A stretch of DNA of 64,000 bases, from NCBI GenBank assembly GCA_035502995.1, contig DATJTW010000065.1, positions 1-64,000 on the forward strand. Reading direction: 5' to 3'. Numbering within the stretch: the first letter of the stretch is position 1; each line of letters begins with the position of its first letter. Origin of the DNA: CADEED01 sp035502995. GTDB taxonomy: Bacteria > Pseudomonadota > Gammaproteobacteria > Steroidobacterales > Steroidobacteraceae. Below the pieces are notes generated by a model. The model did not search any database and had not been told where the DNA came from. It saw only the letters and a program-made list of their open reading frames with translations. Positions 34,062-42,519 of this stretch are shown piece after piece. A program made the translations under genes and the position numbers.

Positions 34062-34957
34062 TAGCGCAGGACGACGCTGCCCGAATCCGGCCGGTCGCGC
34101 CGGGCGAGTTCGAGCGGAGTGAAGCCGGTGAACCGGCGGAATTCGTTGATCAGGTGCGATTGGTCATAGAAACCGCAGGCCTCCGCGAGCTCCATCCAGG
34201 GCACGCGGCCGTCGGCGCGATCGAGCAGTGCGAGCGCGCCGCGGAAGCGATGCACCCGCGCCAGCGACTTGGGGCTCAGTCCGACCTGGCGTTTGAACAT
34301 CGTGCCGAGGTGGCGGCGCGTGAAGCCGGTGCGCGCGGCGAGATCTTCGATCGGCAGCCGGCCGCCGGTCATCGCGATCCGGTCGGCGGCCCAGCGCACG
34401 GCGGGGTGGATGGCGTTGCGCGGCTTCAGGCAAGAGAGCAGCCAGCTTTCGACGACCCGGAATCGCGCGGCGAGCGAGGGCGTGTTGAGCAGCTGCTCAC
34501 GCAAGGCCAGCGCGCCGTCACCGACGGCATCTGCCAGCGGAGTGATGCGATCGGACAATCCCGCCATGTCTTCGCCGAGCCAGGGGAACGATCCGCGCGA
34601 CGTGAATGCCACGCCTAACAAGGCGCTGCCGTGCGGGGCTTCGGTGTCGATCGGTCCCTGATGCAGCCCTGAGTACCACACGTCGACGAACGGCACGCGT
34701 GTCTCCGGCGGTCCGGGCTCGATCCGGTACTGGGGTGGGCCGAGGTTGATCAGCAGCTGGCTCTGGCCGGAGGGCAGGATGCGGTCGCGTTGATAGACGA
34801 CGCGGCCGGCGCCAAACCAGATGTTGGCGACCAGGCCAGACAGACGCGCGTCCGGCTGCCACGTGCTGACGCTCCAGTGCCCGATGGGGCTGCGATGCAC
34901 GAAGGTCTGCAGCCGGGGAAAGTCCCCGGAAACGTCTTCCACATGCCGGCGCGCCAT
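34061..34957 (-). CDS. AraC-family transcriptional regulator
   Basis: The 298-residue regulator has an N-terminal ligand-type domain (about 15-180, with DRILPSGQSQLLINLG) and two C-terminal helix-turn-helix motifs (about 205-285: IEDLAARTGFTRRHLGTMFKR and LAEACGFYDQSHLINEFRRFTG). The second ends in the classic GFTPLE. It starts 5 bases after the end of a repeat variant that follows the DUF1080-esterase gene in the same direction, so it may share that transcript. Its targets probably include nearby genes, but I see no operators. Confidence 0.92.
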   Translation of the reverse strand: MARRHVEDVSGDFPRLQTFVHRSPIGHWSVSTWQPDARLSGLVANIWFGAGRVVYQRDRILPSGQSQLLINLGPPQYRIEPGPPETRVPFVDVWYSGLHQGPIDTEAPHGSALLGVAFTSRGSFPWLGEDMAGLSDRITPLADAVGDGALALREQLLNTPSLAARFRVVESWLLSCLKPRNAIHPAVRWAADRIAMTGGRLPIEDLAARTGFTRRHLGTMFKRQVGLSPKSLARVHRFRGALALLDRADGRVPWMELAEACGFYDQSHLINEFRRFTGFTPLELARRDRPDSGSVVLR

Positions 34958-34962
34958 TCGAG

Positions 34963-35016
34963 GACTGTCCCCTTTTGCTAGCCATTCTTCGATAGACCTG
35001 GGAGGAATGTCCCCAT
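34963..35016 (-). repeat. REP-like element, longer variant
   Basis: This 54-base variant has the same start (ATGGGGACATTCC on the minus strand) and end (GCAAAAGGGGACAGTC) but a longer, different middle. Its first base is the last of the TAA stop of the DUF1080-esterase gene. The left half is a variant of the core (CATTCC in place of CAGTCC), as in the element at 59640. Confidence 0.6.
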
Positions 35017-36827
35017 TACGGCTCCCAGATCCAGCGCAGGATCTCGGGCAGCAGCACGCCACCGTGTGCGTCCGAATGCATGCCGTCGCCCCAGTTGTAG
35101 CGCACCTCGTAGCGCGGGCCGAGCACGCCCTTCTTGTCCGCGTTCGTGTTCGCATACTCGAACGCCGACACCATCTGCTGGTTCGCGAGGAACCAGTTGC
35201 CGTGCTCGTTCGACAGGTCGTGCGAGCCGTCCTGCAGGAAGATGCGGATCGGCTTGATCGGGTTCTTGCGGATCAGCGTCGGGTACAGGTCGCCGCCCGG
35301 CACCAGCGCCTTGCCGCTGGCCGGCGGCTCGTAGCCGATCGACGTATAGCTGCCGATCATGCTGATGACGTGGCGGAAGTAGTCAGGCCGCTGCCACGCG
35401 ACGGTGAACGCGCAGATCGCGCCGCTCGACGTGCCGCCGATGACGCGCTTCTCAGGGTCGTTCGTCAGGTTGTACTTCCTGCCGACCTCGGGAAGCATCT
35501 CGTCGATCAGGAACCGCGCGTACGTGTCGTCGAGCGCGTCGTATTCCTCGCGGCGGTGGTTGGGGTTCTTCATGCCGAGATCGGTGGGATAACTCTCGCT
35601 GGTGTTGCCCGGCGTGATGAAGATGCCGATGGTCACGGGCATCTGCTTCTTCGCGATCAGGTTCTCCATCACCTGCGGCACGCGCAGGCTGCCCTCCGGA
35701 TTCGTCGCGCGCTGGCCGTCCTGGAAGACGAGCACGTTCGCCGGCACCTTCGCGTTGTACTGCGAGGGCACCCAGATCCAGTACTGCCGCACCGTGTTGG
35801 CGATGATCTTGCTGTGGAACTCGAACGGCCCCTCGAGCCGGCCGCGCGGCACGTTCGGCTGCTGCAGCGAATCCGGCATCAGCGCGTATTCGCCGGGCCG
35901 GCGCATCGCGGGTTTCGCGCCTTCGGCGAACGTGCAGCTCTCCGGCACGTTCTTCAGGTAGTAGGACTTGTAGTTGGTCGCGTTCTTGTCCATGCAGCCG
36001 GCGAGGTTCAGCAGCTCGACGCGGCGGAAGTCGATCGGGTGCGATTCGCTCTGCAGCGAGATGTAACCGCTGTCGATCAACTGGCCGTCGAGCTTGGTGG
36101 TCGTGTCGAAGTTGTCGACGTTGCCGCCGCCGTACTGCGGCTGTTCGTACTCGAGCACCTGCTGGCCGTTGACGTATTGCGTGATCGTGCCGGAGCCGTG
36201 CACCTCGAACACCGCCTGCACCCATTGCTCGCCGTCGAACGTGGGTGAGGACGAGTTCAGGCAGTGGTCCTTGTACAGCTTGTGTTGATAGACGACCTCC
36301 GTGCCGGGGCTGCACATGTTGGCGGTGGACCGCGGCTTGCCGTCGGAATTGCCGCCCAACAACTGTCCTTCGATCGAGATCGGGAACGTCTGGTCGCGCG
36401 GCATGGTGCGCGGATCCGGCGAATGCATCATCACGCCGGAATTCCGCAGCGCCCACGCACCCGGGTTGCCGGGCGTCTGCTGGCCGACGAAGCGGTACTC
36501 CACCAGCACCTTGTAATAGGAGTACGGATCCTTCCAGAACAGGTGGCCGAACTGGCCGTCGAAGCTCTTGTACTTGTCGTAGCGGACCTTGAGCAGGCCG
36601 TCCTCGACGCGGAACGTGTTGCCGAAGTTGTCGCCGAGATCGTGTTTGGTGATCTTCGGCGTCCAGCCTTTCAGATCCTTGCCGTTGAACAGCACCAGCC
36701 AGTCTTCTTTCGCCGCGTCGGCCGGATCGGCGGGACGAGGCGCCGGCGCCGGCGGCGGCTGTTGCGCGAACGCGCTCGAGCAGAGCAGGGCGAGGGCGGG
36801 CAGGCAGCGCGGCAAACTCGATTTCAT
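35016..36827 (-). CDS. Secreted DUF1080 domain - esterase fusion
   Basis: The 603-residue exported protein (MKSSLPRCLPALALLCSSAFA) joins a DUF1080/3-keto-disaccharide-hydrolase-like domain to a CE1/enterochelin-esterase-like hydrolase. The first domain spans about 38-255, with WLVLFNGKDLKGW, FRVEDGLLKVRYD and VDNFDTTTKLDGQLIDSGYISLQ. In the second (about 310-603), Ser lies in IGGTSSGAIC, with Asp in DGSHDLSN and His in HSDAHGG. Together they suggest binding or cleaving a glycan and removing an ester group such as feruloyl or acetyl. I use ATG 36827; an in-frame ATG lies 12 bases upstream. Confidence 0.87.
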   Translation of the reverse strand: MKSSLPRCLPALALLCSSAFAQQPPPAPAPRPADPADAAKEDWLVLFNGKDLKGWTPKITKHDLGDNFGNTFRVEDGLLKVRYDKYKSFDGQFGHLFWKDPYSYYKVLVEYRFVGQQTPGNPGAWALRNSGVMMHSPDPRTMPRDQTFPISIEGQLLGGNSDGKPRSTANMCSPGTEVVYQHKLYKDHCLNSSSPTFDGEQWVQAVFEVHGSGTITQYVNGQQVLEYEQPQYGGGNVDNFDTTTKLDGQLIDSGYISLQSESHPIDFRRVELLNLAGCMDKNATNYKSYYLKNVPESCTFAEGAKPAMRRPGEYALMPDSLQQPNVPRGRLEGPFEFHSKIIANTVRQYWIWVPSQYNAKVPANVLVFQDGQRATNPEGSLRVPQVMENLIAKKQMPVTIGIFITPGNTSESYPTDLGMKNPNHRREEYDALDDTYARFLIDEMLPEVGRKYNLTNDPEKRVIGGTSSGAICAFTVAWQRPDYFRHVISMIGSYTSIGYEPPASGKALVPGGDLYPTLIRKNPIKPIRIFLQDGSHDLSNEHGNWFLANQQMVSAFEYANTNADKKGVLGPRYEVRYNWGDGMHSDAHGGVLLPEILRWIWEP

Positions 36828-36915
36828 GGTTTTTCCCATAGTCGTCAGGGTCCGATCACATACCGACGATTTCGCCGGCGATTTCCGTGGTCCGCGCGCC
36901 GTTGTCCACCGGACA

Positions 36916-37437
36916 CTAGCCATCGACCGGCGTGGCCGGCGTGCGCAGGATGAGTTGATAGAACGCCAGGTCCAGCCAGCGGCCGAACTTGAAGCCGGCC
37001 TGCCTGATCGTGCCGGCATGCGAGAAGCCGAGGCTCTCGTGCAGCGCGATGCTGACGGTGTTCGTGGCGTCGATGCCGCCGACCATGACGTGGTAGTCCT
37101 GTTTCTCGGCGGCCTCGATGACGGCCTTCAGCAGCGCGCGGCCGAGGCCGCGGCCGCGGAAGCGGGCGTCCACGTAGATGGAGTGCTCGATCGAATACTT
37201 GTAGGCAGGCCAGGCGCGGAACGGGCCGTAGCTCGCGAAGCCCATCAGCTCGCCGCCGTCGTTCTCGATGCCGATGACGGGATAGTTGCCGCGCCGTTTC
37301 GCGTCGAACCACGCGACCATCGTGTCGGGCGCGCGCGGCCGGTAGTCGTACAACGCGGTGCTGTTCGCGATCGCGTCGTTGAAGATGGCGAGGATCGCGG
37401 CGGAGTGCCGCGCGGGTTCACAGGCGACGAGGTTCAT
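36916..37437 (-). CDS. GNAT family N-acetyltransferase (MnaT/Pat-like)
   Basis: The 173-residue GNAT has the acetyl-CoA motif RFRGRGLGRALLKAV and the region HESLGFSHAGTIRQAGFKFGRW, which is typical of phosphinothricin- or methionine-sulfone-type acetyltransferases (NATs acting on small amines). The ATG overlaps the stop of the GH10 xylanase gene by 4 bases (ATGA), so the two are cotranslated even though their activities differ. Confidence 0.9.
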   Translation of the reverse strand: MNLVACEPARHSAAILAIFNDAIANSTALYDYRPRAPDTMVAWFDAKRRGNYPVIGIENDGGELMGFASYGPFRAWPAYKYSIEHSIYVDARFRGRGLGRALLKAVIEAAEKQDYHVMVGGIDATNTVSIALHESLGFSHAGTIRQAGFKFGRWLDLAFYQLILRTPATPVDG

Positions 37438-38600
37438 GCGACGCGGCCGGTGATGTTCGCGTGCGTGCGCGACGGTGCCGCCCGGAACGCGGCGGCCATC
37501 GAATGGAACAGCGGCTTGGCCGCGAGGCGGGCGTCGAAGGGCGTGGGCCGCTTCGGCTGGCCATCGGCGCGTGGTGTGCGGCCGTTCAGCCAGGTGTATT
37601 TGTCGGCGAGCCCCCAGCAGAGCACGGCGTTCACCTCGCGGAACGACAGCGTGACGTCGAGGAACGCGCGGCCCAGCGCCGCGACCTGCGCGTCGCGTTG
37701 CTTCACGCTGCCCGTCAGCGGCGCGTCGTGCACGTCGAGCTCGGTGACCAGCAGCGAGTAGCCCATGCCGGTGACTTCCTTCAGGAACGCGCGCCAGGCG
37801 CGTTCGTCGCGCGCATCGAAGGCGCGGTTCGCGTTGCTGTCCTGGTTGCCGGCGCCGATGTGGCCCTGGATGCCGAGCGCGTTGACCGGGACGCCGCGGC
37901 GGCGCAGGCGTTCGAGTAGTTTGAGCACGCCGTCGCGGTGCGGGGCGTTGTCCTTCTCCCAGCCCATGTAATCGTTGTAGACGAGCTCGGTGTCGGGCAG
38001 CGCGTCGCGCGCCGTGCGGAACGCGAGCTCGAGCACGGCGTCGGCGGAGCCGATCGACTGCGACAGCCGCGTCGCGCGCATCTCGCCGGTGAGGTTGTCG
38101 ACCGCCTCGTTGACCACGTCCCACGAGGCGATGCGCTTGCCGAAATGGTTGGCCGTCGTGCGGACGTGCGTCACCAGCAGTTGTTCGGCGCCGCGCGCCG
38201 GGTCCGCGCCGAGGTCGACCGTGTCGATCCAGCGCGGCAGCCAGCGCGGGTGATGCCAGAGCAGCGTGTGGCCGCGCATCTTCAACGACGCACTCTCCGC
38301 GAAATCGAGCAGCAGGTCGGCGCGCTCGAACTTGAACTCGCCGGGCGCGGGTTCGATGGCCGGCATCTTGAATTCGTTCTCGGCGACGAGCACGCCGCAC
38401 TGCTCGCGCAGCAGTTGTTTGTACGGCTCGTCCTGCAGGCCGCGCATGGAGAGCGCGCTGCCGAAGACGAAGCCTTTTTCGCGCGCCAGCGCGTTGAGCG
38501 ATGGCATCACGATGGACGTGGCGAAGGCCGGCGCGCACGCCAGCCCGGCGCCGCTGCCGGCGGCAGCGAGGAGGGCGCGGCGCGTCCAGCCTCGGTTCAT
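37434..38600 (-). CDS. GH10 endo-1,4-beta-xylanase
   Basis: The 388-residue enzyme cleaves the xylan backbone. It has a twin-arginine leader (TRRALLAAAGSGAG) and the retaining GH10 pair: acid/base Glu165 in WDVVNEAVDN and nucleophile Glu288 in VTELDVHD. FKMPAIEP and CWGLADKYTWLNG, which shape the -1 and +1 sites, are also present. It is a single-domain enzyme without a carbohydrate-binding module. Tat rather than Sec export is implied. It sits upstream of the acetyltransferase gene and just after the PEP-mutase-like gene on the same strand. Confidence 0.95.
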   Translation of the reverse strand: MNRGWTRRALLAAAGSGAGLACAPAFATSIVMPSLNALAREKGFVFGSALSMRGLQDEPYKQLLREQCGVLVAENEFKMPAIEPAPGEFKFERADLLLDFAESASLKMRGHTLLWHHPRWLPRWIDTVDLGADPARGAEQLLVTHVRTTANHFGKRIASWDVVNEAVDNLTGEMRATRLSQSIGSADAVLELAFRTARDALPDTELVYNDYMGWEKDNAPHRDGVLKLLERLRRRGVPVNALGIQGHIGAGNQDSNANRAFDARDERAWRAFLKEVTGMGYSLLVTELDVHDAPLTGSVKQRDAQVAALGRAFLDVTLSFREVNAVLCWGLADKYTWLNGRTPRADGQPKRPTPFDARLAAKPLFHSMAAAFRAAPSRTHANITGRVA

Positions 38601-38604
38601 GCGC

Positions 38605-39432
38605 TCATTTCCCGGTGATGAAGGCGGCGAACTCGGCGCTGGTCATCGAGTCGTCGATGTAGCCGAAGGTGCCGGCGTCGCGGATCTCGCGCGCGGCGTC
38701 GGCGAGGCCGCTCATCGCTGCGCGATACAGCGACGTGGCAAGGCTGATGCGCCGGACGCCGGCGGCGGCGAGCTCGGCGACCGTGAACGACTTGCCGCGG
38801 ATGGCGACCATGAAGTTCACGGGCTTGCCGACCGACTGGCAGACGGTGCGCACGGCGTCGAGCGACGGCAGCGCGGGCGCGAACAACACGTCGGCGCCGG
38901 CTTTCTCGAAGGCCTGCAGGCGCCGGATCGTGTCGTCGAGATCGGCGCGGCCGTGCAGGAAGTTCTCGGCCCGCGCCGTCAGCGTGAACGGGAAGGGCAG
39001 TGCGCGGGCGGCCTCCGCGGCCGCGGCGACGCGTTCGGTGGCGAGGCCGAGGTCGAAGATGGCCGCGCCCTTGTGGCCCGTGGCGTCTTCGATGCTGCCG
39101 CCGACCAGGCCCGCGGCGGCCGCGGCACGGATCGCCTTCGCGGTGTCGGCGGGCTGGTCGCCGAAGCCTTTCTCGAGATCGGCGGACACGGGCAGCGTCG
39201 TCGCGGCGCAGATGATCTTCGACTGCGCCATGGACTCTTCGATCGAAACGTTGCCGTCGAGACGGCCGAGCGTGCCGGCGGACGCGCCGCTCGAGGTGGC
39301 CAGCGCCGCGAAGCCGAGCGAGCTCAGGATGCGGGCCGAGCCGCCGTCCCAGCAGTTGGCGATGACGAAGGTGCCGGAGGCGTGGAGTTCGCGGAAGCGT
39401 TTGCCGCGTTCGTGCTGTGCAGAGTCGGTCAT
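38605..39432 (-). CDS. Isocitrate lyase/PEP mutase superfamily enzyme
   Basis: The 275-residue barrel protein has the family loops SADLEKGFGD, the metal-binding SIEDATGHKG and a final helix. It lacks the KKCGH loop of true isocitrate lyase. Members include 2-methylisocitrate lyase, oxaloacetate decarboxylase and phosphonate-forming enzymes. The real substrate here is unknown. Four bases separate it from the GH10 gene, and the element at 39452 lies upstream. Confidence 0.88.
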   Translation of the reverse strand: MTDSAQHERGKRFRELHASGTFVIANCWDGGSARILSSLGFAALATSSGASAGTLGRLDGNVSIEESMAQSKIICAATTLPVSADLEKGFGDQPADTAKAIRAAAAAGLVGGSIEDATGHKGAAIFDLGLATERVAAAAEAARALPFPFTLTARAENFLHGRADLDDTIRRLQAFEKAGADVLFAPALPSLDAVRTVCQSVGKPVNFMVAIRGKSFTVAELAAAGVRRISLATSLYRAAMSGLADAAREIRDAGTFGYIDDSMTSAEFAAFITGK

Positions 39433-39451
39433 GGCCGGATTCTACTTAGAA

Positions 39452-39490
39452 GACTGTCCCCTTTTGCCAGGAAACGGGGACTGTCCCCAT
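39452..39490 (-). repeat. REP-like dispersed element, copy 4
   Basis: Read on the minus strand, the 39-mer starts with ATGGGGACAGTCCCC and ends GGGGACAGTC. Its first base is the last base of the TAA stop of the ABC permease gene at 39490-40623. It differs from copy 1 only by a few bases in the loop (TTTCCTGGC versus TTTCCTGGC shared, making this nearly identical to copy 1). Confidence 0.75.
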
Positions 39491-40623
39491 TAATCCAGCC
39501 GTTTCTTGAAGCGGGCGACGGCCACGGTGAGCATCACCGCCAGGAACACCACGAGCTTCAGCGCCTGCGGCCAGACCTCGGGCAGGTCCGCGCCGCGCAG
39601 CATGATGCCGCGGACGATCACGTTGAAATGGGTCAGCGGCAGGATCTGCGCGAGCCACTGCGCGGCCTCGGGCATGCCCTCGAACGGGAACATGAACCCG
39701 GACAGCAGGATCGACGGCAGCATCGTCACGAACGCCAGCTGGAACGCCTGGAACTGCGTCTGCGCCAGCGTCGAGACGAACAGGCCGAGGCCCAGCGACG
39801 CGGCGATGAACAGCAGCGCGGCGCAGTACAGGTCGAAGAAATGTCCCACGGTCGGCACCGCGAACAGCAGCTTGCCGACCACGAGGATCAACGTGACCTG
39901 GATCAGGCCGATGCCGACGTACGGCAGTAGTTTGCCCACCATCAGCTCGAGCCGGCCGAGCGGCGTCGCGATCAGCAGCTCGAGGTTGCCGCGTTCGCGC
40001 TCGCGCACGATGGCGCCGGACGTGAACAACACCATGGTCATCGACAGGATCACGCCGATCAGCGCCGGCACGATCTGCACGGCCGTGCGTTTCTCCGGGT
40101 TGTACAACGTGCGGATCTCGATGCGCCGCGGCGCCATGCGTTTGCCGCCAGCGTACGGGCCCATGCCGTGGCGCGAGATCGTGGGCAGCATCGCGACGCC
40201 GTTCGCGACGCCGGCCAGCGAGGGTTGCGAGCCGTCGACCAGGATCTGCACCACCGGCCGCGTCTCCGATTGCAGGCGGCGCTCGAAATCCGCGGGGATG
40301 ACGACGGCCATGCTGGCGCGGCCCTCGCGCATCAGCCGGTCGACCTCGCTCGCCGAATCCGTCTGCCAGGCGACGTGGATGACCTGCGTCGCGCGCAGCT
40401 GCGCGACGAACTCGCGCGACATCGAGCTCTGCGCCTGGTCCTGCACGACGGTGGCCAGGTTGCGCACGTCGTAGTTGATCGCGTAGCCGAACAGCGTGAT
40501 CTGCATCAGCGGCACGCCGACGATCATCCCGAACGTCACGCGGTCGCGCGACAACTGGCGCACCTCCTTCATGGCGACGGCGCGCAGGCGGCGCAGCGAC
40601 GCGATGAACCTGCTAGTCGCCAT
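39490..40623 (-). CDS. ABC-2 type exporter permease
   Basis: The 377-residue permease has the YhhJ/YadH layout: one N-terminal helix, a long periplasmic domain (about 60-170, binding-type with VVIPADFERRLQSE and ILVDGSQPSLAG), then five helices, with EGMPEAAQWLAQILPLTHF before the last. It pairs with the ATPase encoded just upstream; the ATG lies 11 bases inside that gene. With the HlyD-type lipoprotein they form a complete exporter, probably for a drug or lipid. Confidence 0.9.
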   Translation of the reverse strand: MATSRFIASLRRLRAVAMKEVRQLSRDRVTFGMIVGVPLMQITLFGYAINYDVRNLATVVQDQAQSSMSREFVAQLRATQVIHVAWQTDSASEVDRLMREGRASMAVVIPADFERRLQSETRPVVQILVDGSQPSLAGVANGVAMLPTISRHGMGPYAGGKRMAPRRIEIRTLYNPEKRTAVQIVPALIGVILSMTMVLFTSGAIVRERERGNLELLIATPLGRLELMVGKLLPYVGIGLIQVTLILVVGKLLFAVPTVGHFFDLYCAALLFIAASLGLGLFVSTLAQTQFQAFQLAFVTMLPSILLSGFMFPFEGMPEAAQWLAQILPLTHFNVIVRGIMLRGADLPEVWPQALKLVVFLAVMLTVAVARFKKRLD

Positions 40624-41560
40624 TCTTTTCCCTGCGTGTGGCGACGACGAACACGTCTTCGAGGCTCGCATGCGTCGGCTCGATCTTCGCGTCGATGCCG
40701 TGTTGCTTCAGCACGGCGCGCAGCTGGTCGGCGGGCGCGTTCTCGGAACGATCGACCAGCACGCGCAATCGCACCCCGAGCTGGGTCACGCCGTGGATCC
40801 ACGGCAGCGCGCGCAGCAGGCGAGGCGCTTCGCTGCCGTCCGCGCCTTCCACCTCGAACACGTCGGCGCCGACGCCGTTCATGAGGTCGCGCGGCGAGCC
40901 CTCGCTGACCACGCGCCCTTCGGCGAGGATCGCGAGCCCGTGGCACCTTTCCGCCTCGTCCATGTAGTGAGTCGAGACGAGGATGGTGGCGCCGGCCTCG
41001 GCCAGCATGAACAGGCGCTCCCAGAAATCGCGGCGGCTCTGCGGATCGACCGCGCTGGTCGGTTCGTCGAGCAGCAGCAGCTCGGGCGAGTGCAGCGTCG
41101 CCGCGGCGAGCGCGAGGCGCTGCTTCTGGCCGCCGCTCATCGTGCCGGCGCGCTGTGCGCGCAGCTTCTCCAGGTTGTAGGTGTTGCGTGCCTGCGCGAT
41201 GCGCGCGTCGACGTCGCCCTCGAGGCCGTAGAGATCGGCGATGAAGCGCAGGTTCTCGTCGGTCGTCAGGTCTTCCCACAGCGAGAATTTCTGCGGCATG
41301 TAGCCGAGACGGCGGCGGATCGCCTCCGCATCCTTCACGACAGAGAGGCCGAACACCTCGGCGTGGCCATCGGACGGCAGCAACATGCCGCACAGCATGC
41401 GCAGCGTCGTGGACTTGCCCGAGCCGTTCGGACCGAGAAAGCCGTAGATGCGGCCGGCGGGGATGTCGAGATCGATGTGGTCGACGGCGGTCTTCTCGCC
41501 GAAGCGGCGCGTCAGCTGGCGCGCGGTGATGGCCATGCGGTCCATCCGCGCAGCGTTCAC
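40613..41560 (-). CDS. ABC transporter ATP-binding protein (exporter)
   Basis: The 315-residue ATPase has Walker A GPNGSGKST, signature MSGGQKQRLALA, Walker B LLLLDEPTSAVD and switch STHYMDEAE. Its C-terminal domain (about 220-315) is the one common in ABC-2 exporters. GTG 41560 overlaps the HlyD stop by 4 bases. In-frame ATGs at 41545 and 41536 are alternatives. Confidence 0.9.
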   Translation of the reverse strand: MNAARMDRMAITARQLTRRFGEKTAVDHIDLDIPAGRIYGFLGPNGSGKSTTLRMLCGMLLPSDGHAEVFGLSVVKDAEAIRRRLGYMPQKFSLWEDLTTDENLRFIADLYGLEGDVDARIAQARNTYNLEKLRAQRAGTMSGGQKQRLALAAATLHSPELLLLDEPTSAVDPQSRRDFWERLFMLAEAGATILVSTHYMDEAERCHGLAILAEGRVVSEGSPRDLMNGVGADVFEVEGADGSEAPRLLRALPWIHGVTQLGVRLRVLVDRSENAPADQLRAVLKQHGIDAKIEPTHASLEDVFVVATRREKNGD

Positions 41561-42519
41561 GGCGATCCGAGCTCCAGCACGACGTCGAGCGGAACGCCCG
41601 ACGGCAGCTTCGCCGCGCCGGCGTCCTCGATCACGACCTCCGCGAGGAACGAGAGTTTCGAACGGTCGGCGGCGGTGAGTGAGTAGTAAGGCGTGAATTC
41701 CGCCTCGCTGGCGACGAAACGCACCTGGCCGGAGAACTCGCCGTCGACGCCATCGACGTGGATCTTCGCCGCGGTGCCGGCCTTGACGCGCGCGCGGATA
41801 CCTTCCGGCACGTGCACGCGCGCGTACGGCGCGCCGGCGGTGAGCAGCACGGCGACGGTCGCGCCGCGCGCCGGCTTCTCGCCGACGTGGAACGGCAGCG
41901 AATCGATGACGCCGGCGATCGGCGAGCGGACCTCGAGCCGCGCCGACGTCGTCTCCAGCGCCTTCACGTTGGCGCGCGCGCTGTCGGCGGCCTGGCGCGC
42001 CTGCGCGACCTGTTCGGAACGCGTGCCCTGTTGCAGCTCGCGCAGGCTGGCCTCGGCTTCGTGCAGGCTCGCTTCGGCGGCGTTCGCCGCCGTGACCTGG
42101 CGGTCGGCTTCGGACTTGCTCACGAGGCTGCGCTGCACGAGACCGAGCAGCCGGTCGCGCTCGCGCACGGCATCGTCGCGTTCGGCGCGCGCGCGATCGC
42201 GGCGTGCGGCGGCGGCACGGATGGTAGTGCTCAGCGGACCGTTCTTCAGTTCGTCGACGCGTGCCTCGGCCGCGGCGAGCTGCGCCTTCGCGGCGTCGAG
42301 CTCGGCGGCGGACAACGCGCGGTCCTGCACGACGATGACGTCGCCGGCCTTGACCGTCGCGCCTTCGGTCAGCGGCAGCGACACGATGAACTCGTTCGCG
42401 TCGGCGACCAGCTCGACGCGGTCACGCTCGAGCGTGCCGGGCAACGTGTTGACGCCGTTGCGCGAGCAGGCGGCGAGCAGCAGCAGTGCCGGCAAGCCGA
42501 GCAGGGTGCGCGCATTCAT
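41557..42519 (-). CDS. HlyD-family periplasmic adaptor lipoprotein
   Basis: The 320-residue protein is a lipoprotein (LLLLAACSRNG) with the RND/HlyD adaptor order: lipoyl-like half domain (EGATVKAGDVIVVQDR), a long coiled coil rich in Ala, Arg and Glu (about 65-185), then the second half lipoyl (LEVRSPIAGVIDSLPFHVGE) and beta barrel. It should connect the ABC permease to an outer-membrane channel, but no TolC gene is in the window. The ATG overlaps the nadC stop (ATGA), and its own stop overlaps the ATPase start. Confidence 0.9.
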   Translation of the reverse strand: MNARTLLGLPALLLLAACSRNGVNTLPGTLERDRVELVADANEFIVSLPLTEGATVKAGDVIVVQDRALSAAELDAAKAQLAAAEARVDELKNGPLSTTIRAAAARRDRARAERDDAVRERDRLLGLVQRSLVSKSEADRQVTAANAAEASLHEAEASLRELQQGTRSEQVAQARQAADSARANVKALETTSARLEVRSPIAGVIDSLPFHVGEKPARGATVAVLLTAGAPYARVHVPEGIRARVKAGTAAKIHVDGVDGEFSGQVRFVASEAEFTPYYSLTAADRSKLSFLAEVVIEDAGAAKLPSGVPLDVVLELGSP

